Shown: positions 42,610 through 52,724 of the stretch, in pieces
How the letters are laid out: every line of letters starts with the position of its first letter
Numbering within the stretch: position 1 is the stretch's first letter
Made by a program: the position numbers and the translations under genes
Assembly (NCBI RefSeq): GCF_000565215.1
Contig: NZ_CP006934.1
Span: 248,001-312,000 of the forward strand
Length of the DNA stretch: 64,000 nucleotides
Origin: Spiroplasma sabaudiense Ar-1343
Lineage (GTDB): Bacteria > Bacillota_I > Bacilli_A > Mycoplasmatales > Mycoplasmataceae
Reading direction: 5' to 3'
Notes under the pieces: model-generated
What the model was told of the DNA's origin: nothing
The model's database searches: none
Seen by the model: the letters and a program-made list of their open reading frames with translations, nothing else

Positions 42610-43260
42610 ATGAGTATTTTAAAGGATTTAATAAAAGAAAGAAAAACAGTAAAACGTTATGAAAAAGATTTTAAAATTAGTGAATCAGATTTAATAGAAA
42701 TTATTGATGCTGGTCGCCTGGCTCCAAGCGGATTTGGTCTTCAGCAAGTGGAAGCATTGGTATTTAGTACAGATAAGCTAAAATCTAAAGTCGCAAAAGC
42801 ATTCCAAGGCTATAATGAAGATAATATTAACTCCGCAAGCGCCCTTATTGTTTTAGTTGGAATTAAAACAAAAATGTATGAAAAAAATAACGGGGCATTA
42901 ATTGACGAAAAATTGTTGAATAATTCAAAAATTGCTGAACCAAAGCGAACAGAGTTAAAAGAACATTTGTTGAAAGTTTATCCAAATATTGAATTAAAAG
43001 AAGAATATGACTTAATGAATGCAGCAATTCAAATTGGTTTTATGGCACTAAGAGCTACAGAATTGAATTTAGGAACAACCATCATGACTGGATTTAGCAT
43101 TTCTGATTTAACAAATGTTTTAAATGAATTAAATCTTCTTTTACAGGGACGTCGCCCTGTCATAGCTTTGGCAATTGGAAAGCCAAATATTGATTTTCCA
43201 GGCAATAATCGTGAAAAAAACAGAATAGCTTTAAATGAGTACGCAACATTTGTCAAATAA
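42610..43260 (+). CDS. nitroreductase family protein
   Basis: A 216-residue FMN-dependent oxidoreductase. The N-terminal LIKERKTVKRYEKDF and IIDAGRLAPSGFGLQQVEALVF are the FMN-binding family pattern (R-x-S/T-x-R-x-F; A-P-S-x-x-x-x-Q). MNAAIQIGFMALRATELNLGTTIMTGF and RRPVIALAIGKPN close the fold. The ATG, 2 bases after the recA stop, has AAGAGG upstream within recA. The physiological electron acceptor is unknown. A long hairpin terminator follows. Confidence 0.9.
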   Translation: MSILKDLIKERKTVKRYEKDFKISESDLIEIIDAGRLAPSGFGLQQVEALVFSTDKLKSKVAKAFQGYNEDNINSASALIVLVGIKTKMYEKNNGALIDEKLLNNSKIAEPKRTELKEHLLKVYPNIELKEEYDLMNAAIQIGFMALRATELNLGTTIMTGFSISDLTNVLNELNLLLQGRRPVIALAIGKPNIDFPGNNREKNRIALNEYATFVK

Positions 43261-43270
43261 AACGCTTAAT

Positions 43271-43310
43271 TAATAACAAAAAAACTCCTCTGGGAGTTTT
43301 TTTGTTATTA
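43271..43310. terminator. 18-bp perfect hairpin terminator
   Basis: TAATAACAAAAAAACTCC (43271-43288) pairs exactly with 43293-43310 across TCTG. The T7 tract lies in the 3' arm, so the functional stem is probably the inner CTCC/GGAG part. Confidence 0.85.
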
Positions 43311-43314
43311 ATAT

Positions 43315-43323
43315 TGGTATACT
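43315..43323 (+). promoter_or_regulatory. extended -10 promoter of rny
   Basis: TGG directly before TATACT (43318-43323) forms a TGn extended -10. There is no clear -35. Similar elements stand before rlmH and trmFO. Confidence 0.5.
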
Positions 43324-43400
43324 TTTAGTTAGAAAAAGAGTATTATTTAATTGTGGTAAAACACAAATCCACTTGCTTTTCAAAGAAAGGTAAGAACAAA

Positions 43401-44921
43401 ATGAGCTCAAGAACAGCCGTTGAGGTTATTATTGCACTTACAGTACTATTCACAGCTGCGATAGCTGCGATACTTGTAATGTGCTTTAGCCAACGTCGAC
43501 AACGACTATTAAAAAAAACACAAGACGAAGCTAAAAAAATTGTTTTATCTGCAGTTGCAGATGCAAATATTAAAGCTACAGAAATAATAAACGAAGCAGA
43601 AAAGAAAATAATTGAAAAAAAGCACGAAATTACAAATTTAGAAATAAATCTTGAAAAAAAAGCGAATGAAGTTGCAATTCAAGAAAAAAATTTAATTTCT
43701 AAAGAAGAAGTAATTGAAAATCGGGAATTACTTTCAAATAACAAAGTAAAAGAGTATGAAAAGAAATTAGAAGATGTTATCTCGGCATTAGAAGTGATTT
43801 CGCAAATATCTCAAAACGAAGCTAAAGAAGTTCTCTTTAAAAGCGTTGAACATAAATTTAAAAAAGAATTAAATTCATATATTAAAACACAACAATTGGA
43901 AGCAACAAATAAAGCCAAAAACTTGGCAACTGAACTAATTGTTGAAGCGATGGAAAAATATGTTGTGGACATTGTTGCTGAGAAGACAATAAGTTATGTA
44001 AAGTTACCAAGCAATGATATTAAAGGTAGAATTATTGGTAAAGAAGGAAGAAACATTAAAGCTTTAGAGACATTTGGTGGAGTTGATGTAATAATTGATG
44101 ATACCCCAAACGTCATAATAATCTCTAGCTTTAATCCTATACGCAGAGAAATAGCCACAAGAGCTTTGAACGCTTTGATAAATGATGGAAGAATTCAACC
44201 AGTTAAAATTGAAGAACAAATATTAAAACAACAAAAAGAGGTTCACGAAATTATTCTTGAAACCGGAACAAAAGTTATTGAGGATTTAGGAATTTTTGAT
44301 ATGGACCTAGAACTTGTTAAATTAATTGGCAAGCTTAAATTTAGAACAAGTTATGGCCAAAATGCCTTACTACATTCAATTGAGGTTGCAAAAATTTCGG
44401 GAGCAATTGCCTCAGAATTAGGATTAAATACAAAACTTGCAGTCCGTTCAGGATTGCTACATGACATTGGCAAAGCGGTGGATTTCGAGGAAATTGGAAG
44501 TCATGTAGTTTTAGGTATTGACATTGCTCAAAAGTATCGCGAAGATAAGATAGTCATAAACTCAATCGCATCACATCACGGTGATTTTCCTCGTGAAGAT
44601 TTAATTGCTGCAATTGTATCGATTGCAGATTCTATTTCGGCTTCAAGACCAGGAGCAAGAAACAATTCAGTTGAAGATTTTTTAACAAGAATGGCGGACA
44701 TTGAGCGAATTGCAACCTCTGTTGAAGGGGTCCAAAGCGCATATGCAATTCAATCTGGTCGTCAAATAAGAATTATAGTTAATCCAGAAATTGTTGAAGA
44801 TTGACAGCTAGTTGGAATTTTAAACGACCTTCAAGAACTAATATCAAAAGAAGTTGTTATTCCAGGAGAAATTACAATGACAATAATTAGGGAACGTCGA
44901 GAAGTTAAAATTATTAGATAA
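43401..44921 (+). CDS. rny: ribonuclease Y
   Basis: A 506-residue membrane-anchored endoribonuclease starting mRNA decay. An N-terminal helix (about 6-30) is followed by a long charged coiled coil (about 33-185), a KH domain (VKLPSNDIKGRIIGKEGRNIKALE near 200-222) and an HD domain whose LLHDIGKAVDF near 352-360 carries the metal-binding His-Asp. ASHHGD near 393 and ISASRPGARNNS follow. AAAGG lies 11 bases before the ATG. An in-frame GTG at 43353 would add 16 residues before the anchor and lacks a ribosome-binding site. Confidence 0.96.
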
Positions 44922-44969
44922 AATCAGTACTTTAATTAATAACTTTAAATATTAAGCAGGAAAATAAAA

Positions 44970-45012
44970 CCCTAAATAGGAAATGTAATTTCCTATTTAG
45001 GGACTTTTATTT
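44970..45012 (+). terminator. terminator of rny
   Basis: CCCTAAATAGGAAAT (44970-44984) pairs with ATTTCCTATTTAGGG (44988-45002) over GTA, followed by ACTTTTATTTTTT. Confidence 0.85.
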
Positions 45013-45104
45013 TTTAATTATTAAAATTAGATATTTTTTATAAAAAAACAAATAAATTGATTTTTTTGATATACAATTTATTAGATGATTGGTGAGGTGT
45101 AAAT

Positions 45105-46469
45105 ATGGGATTTGGAGACTTTTTAGCAAATAGAATGAAAAAATCTATTGAAAAAAATATGAGAAAATCTACTCTAACAGAAGATAATATCAAGGATACA
45201 TTACGTGAGATAAGGCTAACTTTAATCGAGGCGGACGTTAATTTAGAAGTTGTTAAAAGTTTTATTAAGAAAATTGAAGCTAAAGCAACTGGTCAATATA
45301 TTGCAGAAGGTGTTCGAGCAGATCAACAAATGGTAAAACTTGTTCACGAAGAGTTAACTGAAATACTTGGAAAAGTAAATAAGGGATTAGAAATTTCTAA
45401 AAGGCCATCTGTAATAATGATGGTTGGTTTACAAGGGGCCGGAAAAACAACATCGGTTGGTAAGCTGGCTCACTTGATTGATAAAAAATATAATAAAAAG
45501 GCTTTAATGGTCGGGCTTGATATTTACCGTCCAGGTGCCATTGATCAATTGGTTGAAATTGGTGCTAAAAATAATATTGCAACTTTTGAGCGCGGAAAAA
45601 ATGATCCAATAAAAACAGCTAAAGAATCAATTGAATACGCTCAAAAAGAAGATTTCGACGTAGTAATTTTAGATACTTCAGGTAGGCTTCAAATTGATAA
45701 ACCGTTAATGAAGGAATTAAACGAAATTCGTAAAGCAACATCACCTCAAGAAATATTAATCGTTGTTGATGGAATGACAGGTCAAGACATAATTAATGTA
45801 ACCTCGGAGTTCAATGATTTATTAAAACTTTCTGGAGTTATTGTTACAAAACTTGATGGTGATGCTCGAGGAGGAGCAACCCTATCAATTACTAGCATGA
45901 CAAAACTTCCTGTCAAATTCATTGGGGAAGGTGAAGGTATTTCGGCATTATCAGAGTTTCATCCCAAACGTATGGCTGACAGAATTTTGGGGATGGGCGA
46001 TGTTGATACTTTATTCGAGAAGGCAGTTGAAGTTGTTGATCAAAGAACTATGGAAAAAACCATGAAACGAATGTTTATGGGGCAATTTGATTTAGAGGAT
46101 TTGAGAAATCAATTAGCTCAAGTTGCTAAGATGGGTAATCTTGGTGGGGTTATGAAAATGATTCCAGGAGCACAAAAAATTAGTGAGTCACAACTTGAAG
46201 CAGCACAAAAGAAATTATTTACCGCTAACATTTTAATGAATTCAATGACTTTAAAAGAACGCCGTGAACCACGTGTCTTAAAAGCAATAAACCGTAAAAA
46301 TCGTATAATTAAGGGATCTGGAAGAACCGAAAAGGAATATAACGAGTTATTGCAACAATTTGATAAGGGTAAAAAGCAGGTTATGGAAATGACCAAACAA
46401 TTAAAATCGGGAAGAATGCCAAACTTAAAAGGAATGGGTGGTAAAGGTTTTGGCGGTGGAATGTTTTAA
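45105..46469 (+). CDS. ffh: signal recognition particle GTPase Ffh
   Basis: A 454-residue SRP54 protein that binds signal peptides and 4.5S RNA. The N domain (1-90) is followed by the G domain: GLQGAGKTTSVGKLA near 106, DIYRPGAIDQL, DTSGRLQ, TKLDGDARGG and GEGEGISALSEFHPKRM. The Met-rich M domain starts near 300 (MEKTMKRMFMGQFDLEDLRNQL) and ends in a Gly/Met-rich tail. GGTGAGGTGT precedes the ATG. The 4.5S RNA gene is not in the window. Confidence 0.97.
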   Translation: MGFGDFLANRMKKSIEKNMRKSTLTEDNIKDTLREIRLTLIEADVNLEVVKSFIKKIEAKATGQYIAEGVRADQQMVKLVHEELTEILGKVNKGLEISKRPSVIMMVGLQGAGKTTSVGKLAHLIDKKYNKKALMVGLDIYRPGAIDQLVEIGAKNNIATFERGKNDPIKTAKESIEYAQKEDFDVVILDTSGRLQIDKPLMKELNEIRKATSPQEILIVVDGMTGQDIINVTSEFNDLLKLSGVIVTKLDGDARGGATLSITSMTKLPVKFIGEGEGISALSEFHPKRMADRILGMGDVDTLFEKAVEVVDQRTMEKTMKRMFMGQFDLEDLRNQLAQVAKMGNLGGVMKMIPGAQKISESQLEAAQKKLFTANILMNSMTLKERREPRVLKAINRKNRIIKGSGRTEKEYNELLQQFDKGKKQVMEMTKQLKSGRMPNLKGMGGKGFGGGMF

Positions 46470-46510
46470 TTTCAGCGTAATTTTTAATATATCAGGAGAG
46501 AAGGAGAAAT

Positions 46511-48391
46511 ATGAAAAACTATTGAAAAATAGTTCAGGCTGAATTTCAAGAAAGGGTTTTTAGTAGCAAGAAAAGAATTGTAAAATTTGTGGCAATTTGT
46601 TTTGTACCCTTTTTATATGCTTTTATATGCATTTGAGCATTTTGGAATCCAATTCCAAATATTGGAAAAGCACCAATTGCTATTGTAAGTAATGACCAAC
46701 AAGTTAATTTAGTATCGGGAGTAAATAAAGATGGCAAACCTCAAATCGGGGGAGCTTATAAATATATTAAAAATGGAGAAGAATTTTTAATTGATAAAAC
46801 TGATTTTGATTTTGGGATTTTAGAACCCGGAGATGTTGTCATTACTTATGCTGGATCTAAAATTGAAGTAGATTCAACAAATTTTGCAGTTGCAAAATAC
46901 TCAATTGTTGATAATTTTTTAAACTCTTGAAAAGGCAATAATGTTTCAGGAATAACTTTTAATGATAAAAATCAAAAGTTCACAATTGCTGCGAGTGAAG
47001 AAATGAAATTGACAAATATAAGTTATGTTAATGGAGAAGCGGCCAAAAAACTGGCAATCGATAAACCAAATAATGGAGGGTGAGAGACCCTGGACACAAA
47101 AACTTATTGAGCCCAGATACAAATTCCTTCAGACATCTCTTTTAATTTCATTAATTATTTGGATAAATTAAGTGCTCAAAAATTTATCAGTTCTAAAAAA
47201 ACAAGTTTTTTAAAAAATGATTTATGGTCTTCTTTTGCGGATAATCCAATCAATTTTTGATCAACTTATAAAAATAACTTTTTATTTGGTCAATTCATGT
47301 ATTTATTTGACAACTTTAAAACGGGAATTATTTTTGAAACAGGTCCAAAAGTGGTTGCAGATAGTTTAAAAGAAATGATAAATAGTATAACTTTGGATAA
47401 TATTATTCCCCCAGTAATTGGAGGAGCAATTAAAACAGCACTACTGGAAATTCTAGATACTATTGAGGCCGGAATTAAACTAGTGCCTGATTTTTCAAAT
47501 TTTTTGACAAGTCAAATTGATGGCTCTAACACCAATGTCTATGGGATTGGTCTAGGACAATTCTTCTTGTGTATTGGTGTATGAATCGGTGCTTTAATGC
47601 AAACTTTTATATATGATCGCAAAAAGAGAGTTGAATCAGCGTCTAACATTTCTTTTTACTTTGGAAAGTTGACACTAATGGTAGCTACTTCATTAATTCA
47701 GACAACAATTTTAATGATTTCAATTTTAGGTTTAGGATTTCATGTAATAGGACCCTCATTTGGATGGCTATTTTTATGAATGCTTTTTACAGCCACAGTC
47801 TTTACAATAATAATTAATGCCCTTTGATTTAGTTTCAGAGATCAAACTGTAGGAAAATTTTTATGCATTATCTTTTTGGTAATAAATTTATCTTCTGGAT
47901 GAGGAACTTTTGCACCATTTATGCAACATTCCTTTTTTCAAGTTTTGAGTTATATAGCGCCATACACTTATTCTATCCATGGTCAAGGAGCAATCATTTA
48001 TGGTCTTTCAATTAACGGCCAAAACTTAATAGACAATTTAATTATTTTGCAAAATCTAGCTGTTTTACTATTATTTGCAATGGTTTTTGGAATTATCGGA
48101 GTGTTTTCAGCAAAAAACCGATGCCGCGAAATGCTTTATTCAACCTCAAGCCCTAAAAGACTAGCAATAATTCTAAAAGAGCTTAATTTAAATGACTTTT
48201 TAAGAGCAAATCAAAAACCAGATTGAGCTAAATTAGCAACAGTTGACTCTAAAGAAATTTTTAATGCAGTAAACGAAAAATTCCCAGAAGAAGTTAAGTT
48301 AGAAAGGTATAAAAAATGAGAAGCTACACAAAATCTTAATAATAAGGAATTGAAAACTCCAAAACAAGCTTCATCAAGTGATGATGATTAA
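46511..48391 (+). CDS. YhgE/Pip-family ABC-2-type membrane protein
   Basis: A 626-residue protein. The N-terminal RIVKFVAICFVPFLYAFICIWAFWNPIPNIGKAPIAIVSNDQ (about 21-62) is the hallmark start of the YhgE/Pip family: one helix, then a short L-P-V-A-V-V-N-x-D segment. A large extracytoplasmic domain (about 50-350) follows, then six C-terminal membrane helices with GWGTFAPFMQHSFFQVLSYIAPYTYSIHGQGAIIYG. The family includes the phage-infection protein of Lactococcus and YhgE/EsaA-like exporters. The function here is unknown. A charged cytoplasmic tail ends in acidic residues. GGAGAAAT gives a good start. It ends in a terminator shared with the next gene. Confidence 0.88.
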
Positions 48392-48420
48392 AAAATAGCA
48401 ACCATAAGTTGCTATTTTTT
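48390..48420. terminator. bidirectional terminator
   Basis: AAAAATAGCAAC (48391-48402) pairs with GTTGCTATTTTT (48408-48419) across CATAA, between the convergent YhgE-like and GNAT genes. Both stop codons touch the hairpin. Confidence 0.85.
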
Positions 48421-48855
48421 AATTTGATATTTCATTTCGATATGGTCAATTCCATCTTCTTTAAAAACGACCCCGGTTGTAGTGCTAAAGCCGAAGTTTT
48501 GATAAATTTTTTGAATATATGCTTGCGCGTGAATCAAAATTTCTTGACCTCCAAGTTGAGTTATTTTATCCACCATTTCTTTAATAATGGGTTCGCTTAG
48601 ACCCTGACCTCGATAATCTTTGGAAATAGCCAATCGTCCAAGACCTCATTGATTTTCCGATCTTTGAAAAACTCGACCCACACCAATAAACTGATTATCA
48701 CTTTCAACAATTAAATGTCAAGCATTTTCATCAATTTCATCAATTTCAAAAACCTCATCAACAGCTTGTTCAACACAAAAGACCTCTATTCTAATTTTTT
48801 TAGCAATTTCCCAATAATCTTTATTTTCATTCTTTTTAAATCAAATATAATTCAT
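48412..48855 (-). CDS. GNAT family N-acetyltransferase, ElaA-like
   Basis: A 147-residue acetyltransferase. KKIRIEVFCVEQAVDEVFEIDEIDENAWHLIV resembles the ElaA/YitI branch (R-x-x-V-F-x-x-E-Q-x-x-x-x-x-E-x-D). RLAISKDYRGQGLSEPIIKEMV is the acetyl-CoA site with R-G-Q-G-L. IYQNFGF is the usual late strand. Most Trp are UGA. GAGGTTTTT precedes the ATG on the minus strand. The acceptor is unknown. Confidence 0.88.
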
Positions 48856-48889
48856 AAAAACCTCATTTCTTAATAATTATAGCAAATAT

Positions 48890-48898
48890 TGGTATAAT
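48890..48898 (+). promoter_or_regulatory. extended -10 promoter of rlmH
   Basis: TGG followed by TATAAT (48893-48898) is an extended -10 with no obvious -35, 18 bases before the rlmH ATG. Confidence 0.55.
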
Positions 48899-48916
48899 TT
48901 TAAAAGAGGATTTATT

Positions 48917-49387
48917 ATGAAAATACATATAATTGCTTTTGGCAAAATGGATAAGAAATATCTTAAAGAAGCGACTGAGGACTATTTAAGTAGATTAAAA
49001 AATTTCACCAATTTGCAAATTACAGAGCTGTTGGAAGAAACTCACGGAGATAGCAAAAAAATTGGAGCAGTCCATGAACGCGAAGTTAATGATATCATTG
49101 AAAAAAAATTGCACGACTTTGAGATAATCTTATTAGATAATGAAGCCGTAAATATTGGCTCACCCGAGTTTTCAAAAATAGTAGATAATAATAAAAATAT
49201 GAAAAATGCTAAACTGGCCTTCATAATTGGACCTAGCGACGGCTTTAGTCCGAGATTTAAAAAAAACTTTCATCAGAAATTATCGTTTGGTAATGCAACA
49301 TTTCCCCATCAACTTATAAGAGTAATGCTGTTGGAGCAAATTTATAGAGCTTTCAAAATAATTAATAATCAAAAGTACCATAAATAA
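48917..49387 (+). CDS. rlmH: 23S rRNA pseudouridine-1915 N3-methyltransferase
   Basis: A 156-residue SPOUT methyltransferase, normal length. It opens IHIIAFGKMDKKYLKEATEDYLSRL, and the knotted SAM site FIIGPSDGFSPRFKKN (family: F-x-I-G-G-x-x-G) and NATFPHQLIRVMLLEQIYRAFKIINNQKYHK are intact, ending in the family's conserved Tyr-His. AGAGGA lies 7 bases before the ATG. It is monocistronic, closed by a hairpin. Confidence 0.95.
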   Translation: MKIHIIAFGKMDKKYLKEATEDYLSRLKNFTNLQITELLEETHGDSKKIGAVHEREVNDIIEKKLHDFEIILLDNEAVNIGSPEFSKIVDNNKNMKNAKLAFIIGPSDGFSPRFKKNFHQKLSFGNATFPHQLIRVMLLEQIYRAFKIINNQKYHK

Positions 49388-49429
49388 TTACTTGTCAAGT
49401 ATTTTTGCTTGACAAGTAATTACCTTTTC
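49386..49429 (+). terminator. hairpin after rlmH
   Basis: AATTACTTGTCAAG (49386-49399) pairs with CTTGACAAGTAATT (49408-49421) around an 8-base loop. A modest T-run (CCTTTTCT) follows. The first two bases of the stem overlap the stop codon. Confidence 0.75.
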
Positions 49430-49466
49430 TATAAGATATTAGAGTATTGAAATAAGGAGGTAAAAA

Positions 49467-49757
49467 ATGGTTAAATTAAGACTAAAAAGAGCTGGTAAAA
49501 AAAGAGCGGCTTTTTATAGAATCGTTGCTTCAGATGCTCGTGTAAAACGTGATGGAGAATACATTGAATTGGTAGGAACTTATAATCCAATCAATGGAGA
49601 AGTAAGTATCAAAAAAGAAATTGCTTTAAAATGATTAAATGATGGAGCACAACCAACAGATACAGTTCGCAATATTTTTTCTAAACAAGGAATCATGACA
49701 GAATACCATAATTTTAAGTTAGAAGCTAAAAAAAATATTGAAAAGCCTAAAAAATAG
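49467..49757 (+). CDS. rpsP: 30S ribosomal protein S16
   Basis: A 96-residue assembly protein of the small subunit. [40 protein letters not shown] is close to consensus, and [22 protein letters not shown] follows with a UGA Trp. AAGGAGG lies 7 bases before the ATG. It heads the rpsP-rimM-trmD-rplS operon. Confidence 0.97.
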
Positions 49758-49785
49758 ATGACGGCTATTTTAGATAAAAATAATA

Positions 49786-50040
49786 ATGCTTATTAAAAAA
49801 ATAAGATCACTTTTAATTGCATTGTTTGGTAATGACTCAAATTTTGAGGTTAGGGAGTTAACAAATCACTCTAAAAGTTATCGATTTTTAATCGTAATTG
49901 CCCAACGAGCAATTGAAGAGTCAATAAAAAATCAAGATGAATTGTTTTCATTAATTGAAAATCTAATAAAATTAAATCTTCAAGAGATTAACTTAGATGC
50001 AAAATTAGAAATTTTGTTTGAGGTATATAGTGGATTTTAA
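49786..50040 (+). CDS. 84-aa hypothetical protein in the khpA slot
   Basis: An 84-residue protein between rpsP and rimM, where Bacillus has the KH protein KhpA (YlqC). The G-x-x-G loop of KH domains is not present (the nearest is LFGNDSN), and the sequence looks helical and acidic. There is no ribosome-binding site before this ATG. A 12-codon frame (49758-49796) starts at the base after the rpsP stop and ends inside this gene, so initiation may be by re-start. It overlaps rimM by 11 bases. No function is claimed. Confidence 0.65.
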   Translation: MLIKKIRSLLIALFGNDSNFEVRELTNHSKSYRFLIVIAQRAIEESIKNQDELFSLIENLIKLNLQEINLDAKLEILFEVYSGF

Positions 50041-50536
50041 AGAAAATTTAAAGTATGTCGGTCGTATTTCAACGAGTCATGGAATAAAAGGAGAGCTGAA
50101 GTTTAAAATTGACAGCTCTTATCAGGATTTAGAAAAATGAGATAATCAGGTTCTTTATCTTGAAGATTCAAAAAAACTTCTAGTGCCTGTAATTATTGAG
50201 AAAAGCTATTATAAAAATAAGCATTTAATTATAAAACTTAAAAATTATAATTCTATTTCAGAGGTTCAAAACCTAATCAACTGCTTAGTTCAAATAGTTT
50301 TTCCCAATGATTTAGTTGTCAAAATTAAAACTTTAGTTGGCTATAAAGTTGACTTTAATGGCAAAAATATTGGTGTAGTTAGTGAAGAGCTATCAAATTC
50401 GGCTCAAAAATTAATTAGAATTAATATCATTGATTCATCTAAAAGTTTTTTAGTTCCGCTTGTTGATTATTTTATTAAATCTATAGATGACAAAGTCTTG
50501 AAAGTTTTTTCACAAAATATTGAGGGGTTAATGTAA
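50030..50536 (+). CDS. rimM: 16S rRNA processing protein RimM
   Basis: A 168-residue 30S maturation factor that binds S19. It starts at GTG, 6 bases after GAGG in the upstream gene. The N-terminal domain has [17 protein letters not shown] (family G-x-I-x-x-x-H-G-I-x-G-x-V/L). The C-terminal PRC-barrel has [18 protein letters not shown] and [14 protein letters not shown]. Its stop overlaps the trmD start (TAATG). Confidence 0.93.
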
Positions 50537-51264
50537 TGAAGTTCTCTATTTTAACATTATTTCCCAATTTAGTTGAAAGTTATTTGTCAGAATCAATTAT
50601 GAAGCGGGCTCAGGAAAAAAATAAAATTGATATAGAAATTATAGATATAAGAAGTTTTGCTACCTCGCCTCATAACCAAGTTGACGATTATCAATATGGT
50701 GGTGGCAAAGGCATGGTGCTGATGATTGAGCCAATTGTCTTAGCTTTGGAAAGTGTGAAAAAAGACCACAGTTTAGTTGCACTATTATCCCCACAAGGAA
50801 AGACCTGAAATCAAGGAATGTCAAAAAAAATTTGTAGAGAGTATAAACACTTAATTTTGATTGCAGGCCATTATGAGGGTTTTGACGAACGTATTTTAAA
50901 CTTTGTGGATATTGAATTATCAATCGGTGATTTTGTGATAACAGGAGGAGAATTGGCGGCTCTGGTAGTTGTTGATTCAATAACTAGAATCATCCCTGGA
51001 GTAATCACTTCAGAGAGCTACTTGCAAGAAACCTTTGAAAATAATTTACTTGATTTCCCTGTTTATACAAAACCAATTGATTTTAGAGGATTTAAGGTTC
51101 CAGAAGTATTAACTTCTGGGCACCACAAAAATATTGAAAATTTTCGCCAAGAGCAGGCTTTAAAAAATACGCTATTAAAAAGACCAGATTTATTAAATGA
51201 ACAAAAATTATCAGATTATCAAAAAAAAATTTACCAAAAAATAAAAACGGAAGGAGACAAATAA
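50536..51264 (+). CDS. trmD: tRNA (guanine-37-N1)-methyltransferase
   Basis: A 242-residue SPOUT enzyme methylating G37 of tRNAs that read CNN codons, preventing frameshifts. [27 protein letters not shown] and [24 protein letters not shown] start the domain. The trefoil-knot SAM site is [13 protein letters not shown] and [13 protein letters not shown]. The C-terminal tail has [27 protein letters not shown]. One UGA encodes Trp in KTWNQG. The start overlaps the rimM stop and rplS begins directly after its stop. Confidence 0.97.
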
Positions 51265-51663
51265 ATGAATGCATTGTCAAAAGTAACATCAGAATTTATA
51301 AATGGCCAATTACGCAATGATTTACCAAAATTTTCATCGGGTGATACCATTAAAATTAATGTAAAAATTAAAGAAGGGGAAAAATTTCGTATTCAAGCCT
51401 TTGAAGGATTAGTAATTAAAACTCAAGGAAGCGGAGTTTCTTTCACAGTTGTTGTTAGAAAAATTTCAAATGGTGTAGCTGTGGAAAGAACATTCCCGTT
51501 ACATTCGCCAATAATTGACTCAATTCAAGTAATCAAACGAGGACGAGTTCGTCGTGCGAGAATTTACTACATCAGAAAATTATCAGGAAAAGCAGCTAGA
51601 ATTAAAGAAATTGTTACTGCAAGACCTGTTAAAGGCGCAAGCGTTGAAAAAAAGCCTAAGTAA
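51265..51663 (+). CDS. rplS: 50S ribosomal protein L19
   Basis: A 132-residue subunit-interface protein. [37 protein letters not shown] and [46 protein letters not shown] are the family core. GGAGACAAATAA, partly inside trmD, supplies the ribosome-binding site. The ATG begins right after the trmD stop with no spacer. Last gene before a terminator. Confidence 0.97.
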   Translation: MNALSKVTSEFINGQLRNDLPKFSSGDTIKINVKIKEGEKFRIQAFEGLVIKTQGSGVSFTVVVRKISNGVAVERTFPLHSPIIDSIQVIKRGRVRRARIYYIRKLSGKAARIKEIVTARPVKGASVEKKPK

Positions 51664-51682
51664 TATTGTATTATTTAAGTTT

Positions 51683-51724
51683 CAATTTTTAAAAAATTAT
51701 CTTTTTTAAAAATTGTTTTTTTTT
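51683..51724 (+). terminator. terminator of rpsP-rplS operon
   Basis: CAATTTTTAAAAAA (51683-51696) pairs with TTTTTTAAAAATTG (51702-51715) across TTATC, then nine T residues. Confidence 0.85.
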
Positions 51725-51794
51725 GAATAATTTCTAGGCTTTTACCCGTATTGTTCGAAAATAAGTTAAAATATATTAGTAAAGGGGTGGATTA

Positions 51795-52724
51795 ATGGAA
51801 TCAGAAAAAGCTCTTTTTAATTGATTTCCTGGTCATATGAATAAGGCGATCAAGGAGATCCAAAATCAAATTCCTGTTGTTGATTTAATAATTGAAATAG
51901 TTGATGCACGAGCACCGTATTCTTCACAAAATCCAATTTTTAAAAGAATTTTAGCTACTAAAAGCAAATTGATAATTTTTACAAAATGTGATTTAGCCGA
52001 TCAAAAAGTTGTGGAATCCTGAAAAAATTATTTTGAATCAAATGGAAATTTCGTTTTTTTAATTAAGAATAAATCTGTTCCAATTTTAAATGATGTAGTT
52101 AAACTAATAAATCAGATAACTTTAGCAAAGCAAAACCGTGACAAAAGTCGGGGAATTGTTAATCCTCAAATTAATGTTCTAGTAATTGGCGTACCAAATG
52201 TTGGAAAGTCAACAGTAATTTCAAGGTTGTCAAAAGGTAAAGAATTAAAAATTGGAAATAAACCCGGTGTAACAAGAGGAATGCAAAGAATTAGTTTGGA
52301 TAAAAATATTACTCTAATTGATACTCCCGGAATTTTACCTTCAAAGTTTAGTAGCGAAAAAGAGGCTATTAACTTGGCGGCAATAAATGCCATCAAAAGG
52401 GAGGTTCTACCCCAGGAACGTTTTGTGTTTTTAATTTTACAAAATTTGTACAATAACTATAAAGGTGCTTTAGAAAACTATTTTGGTGAAAAATTATTTT
52501 TTGAAAGGCCAATTACCCAAGAAGATACAATAAAAATTTTAGAACTTACTGCAATGAAAAATAAGTGAGCAATCCTTGATGGGGTTTGGGATATTGAAAG
52601 AGTAATGGAAGTTTTTATAATTGATTTATTCAAACATAAAATTCCAAATATTAGCTTTGAAAACCCACAATTTTTAATTGATGAATCAAAAATTCCGAAT
52701 TTAATTAATGAAATCAGCCAATAA
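51795..52724 (+). CDS. rbgA: ribosome biogenesis GTPase RbgA (YlqF)
   Basis: A 309-residue circularly permuted GTPase required late in 50S assembly. It opens NWFPGHMNKAIKEI, typical of the family. The motif order is G4 (FTKCDLAD near 62), then G1 (GVPNVGKST near 134), then NKPGVTRG and G3 (DTPGIL). A C-terminal RNA-binding helical domain follows with WAILDGVWDIERV (UGA Trp). AAGGGGTGG precedes the ATG. Downstream rnhB overlaps it by 17 bases. Confidence 0.95.
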
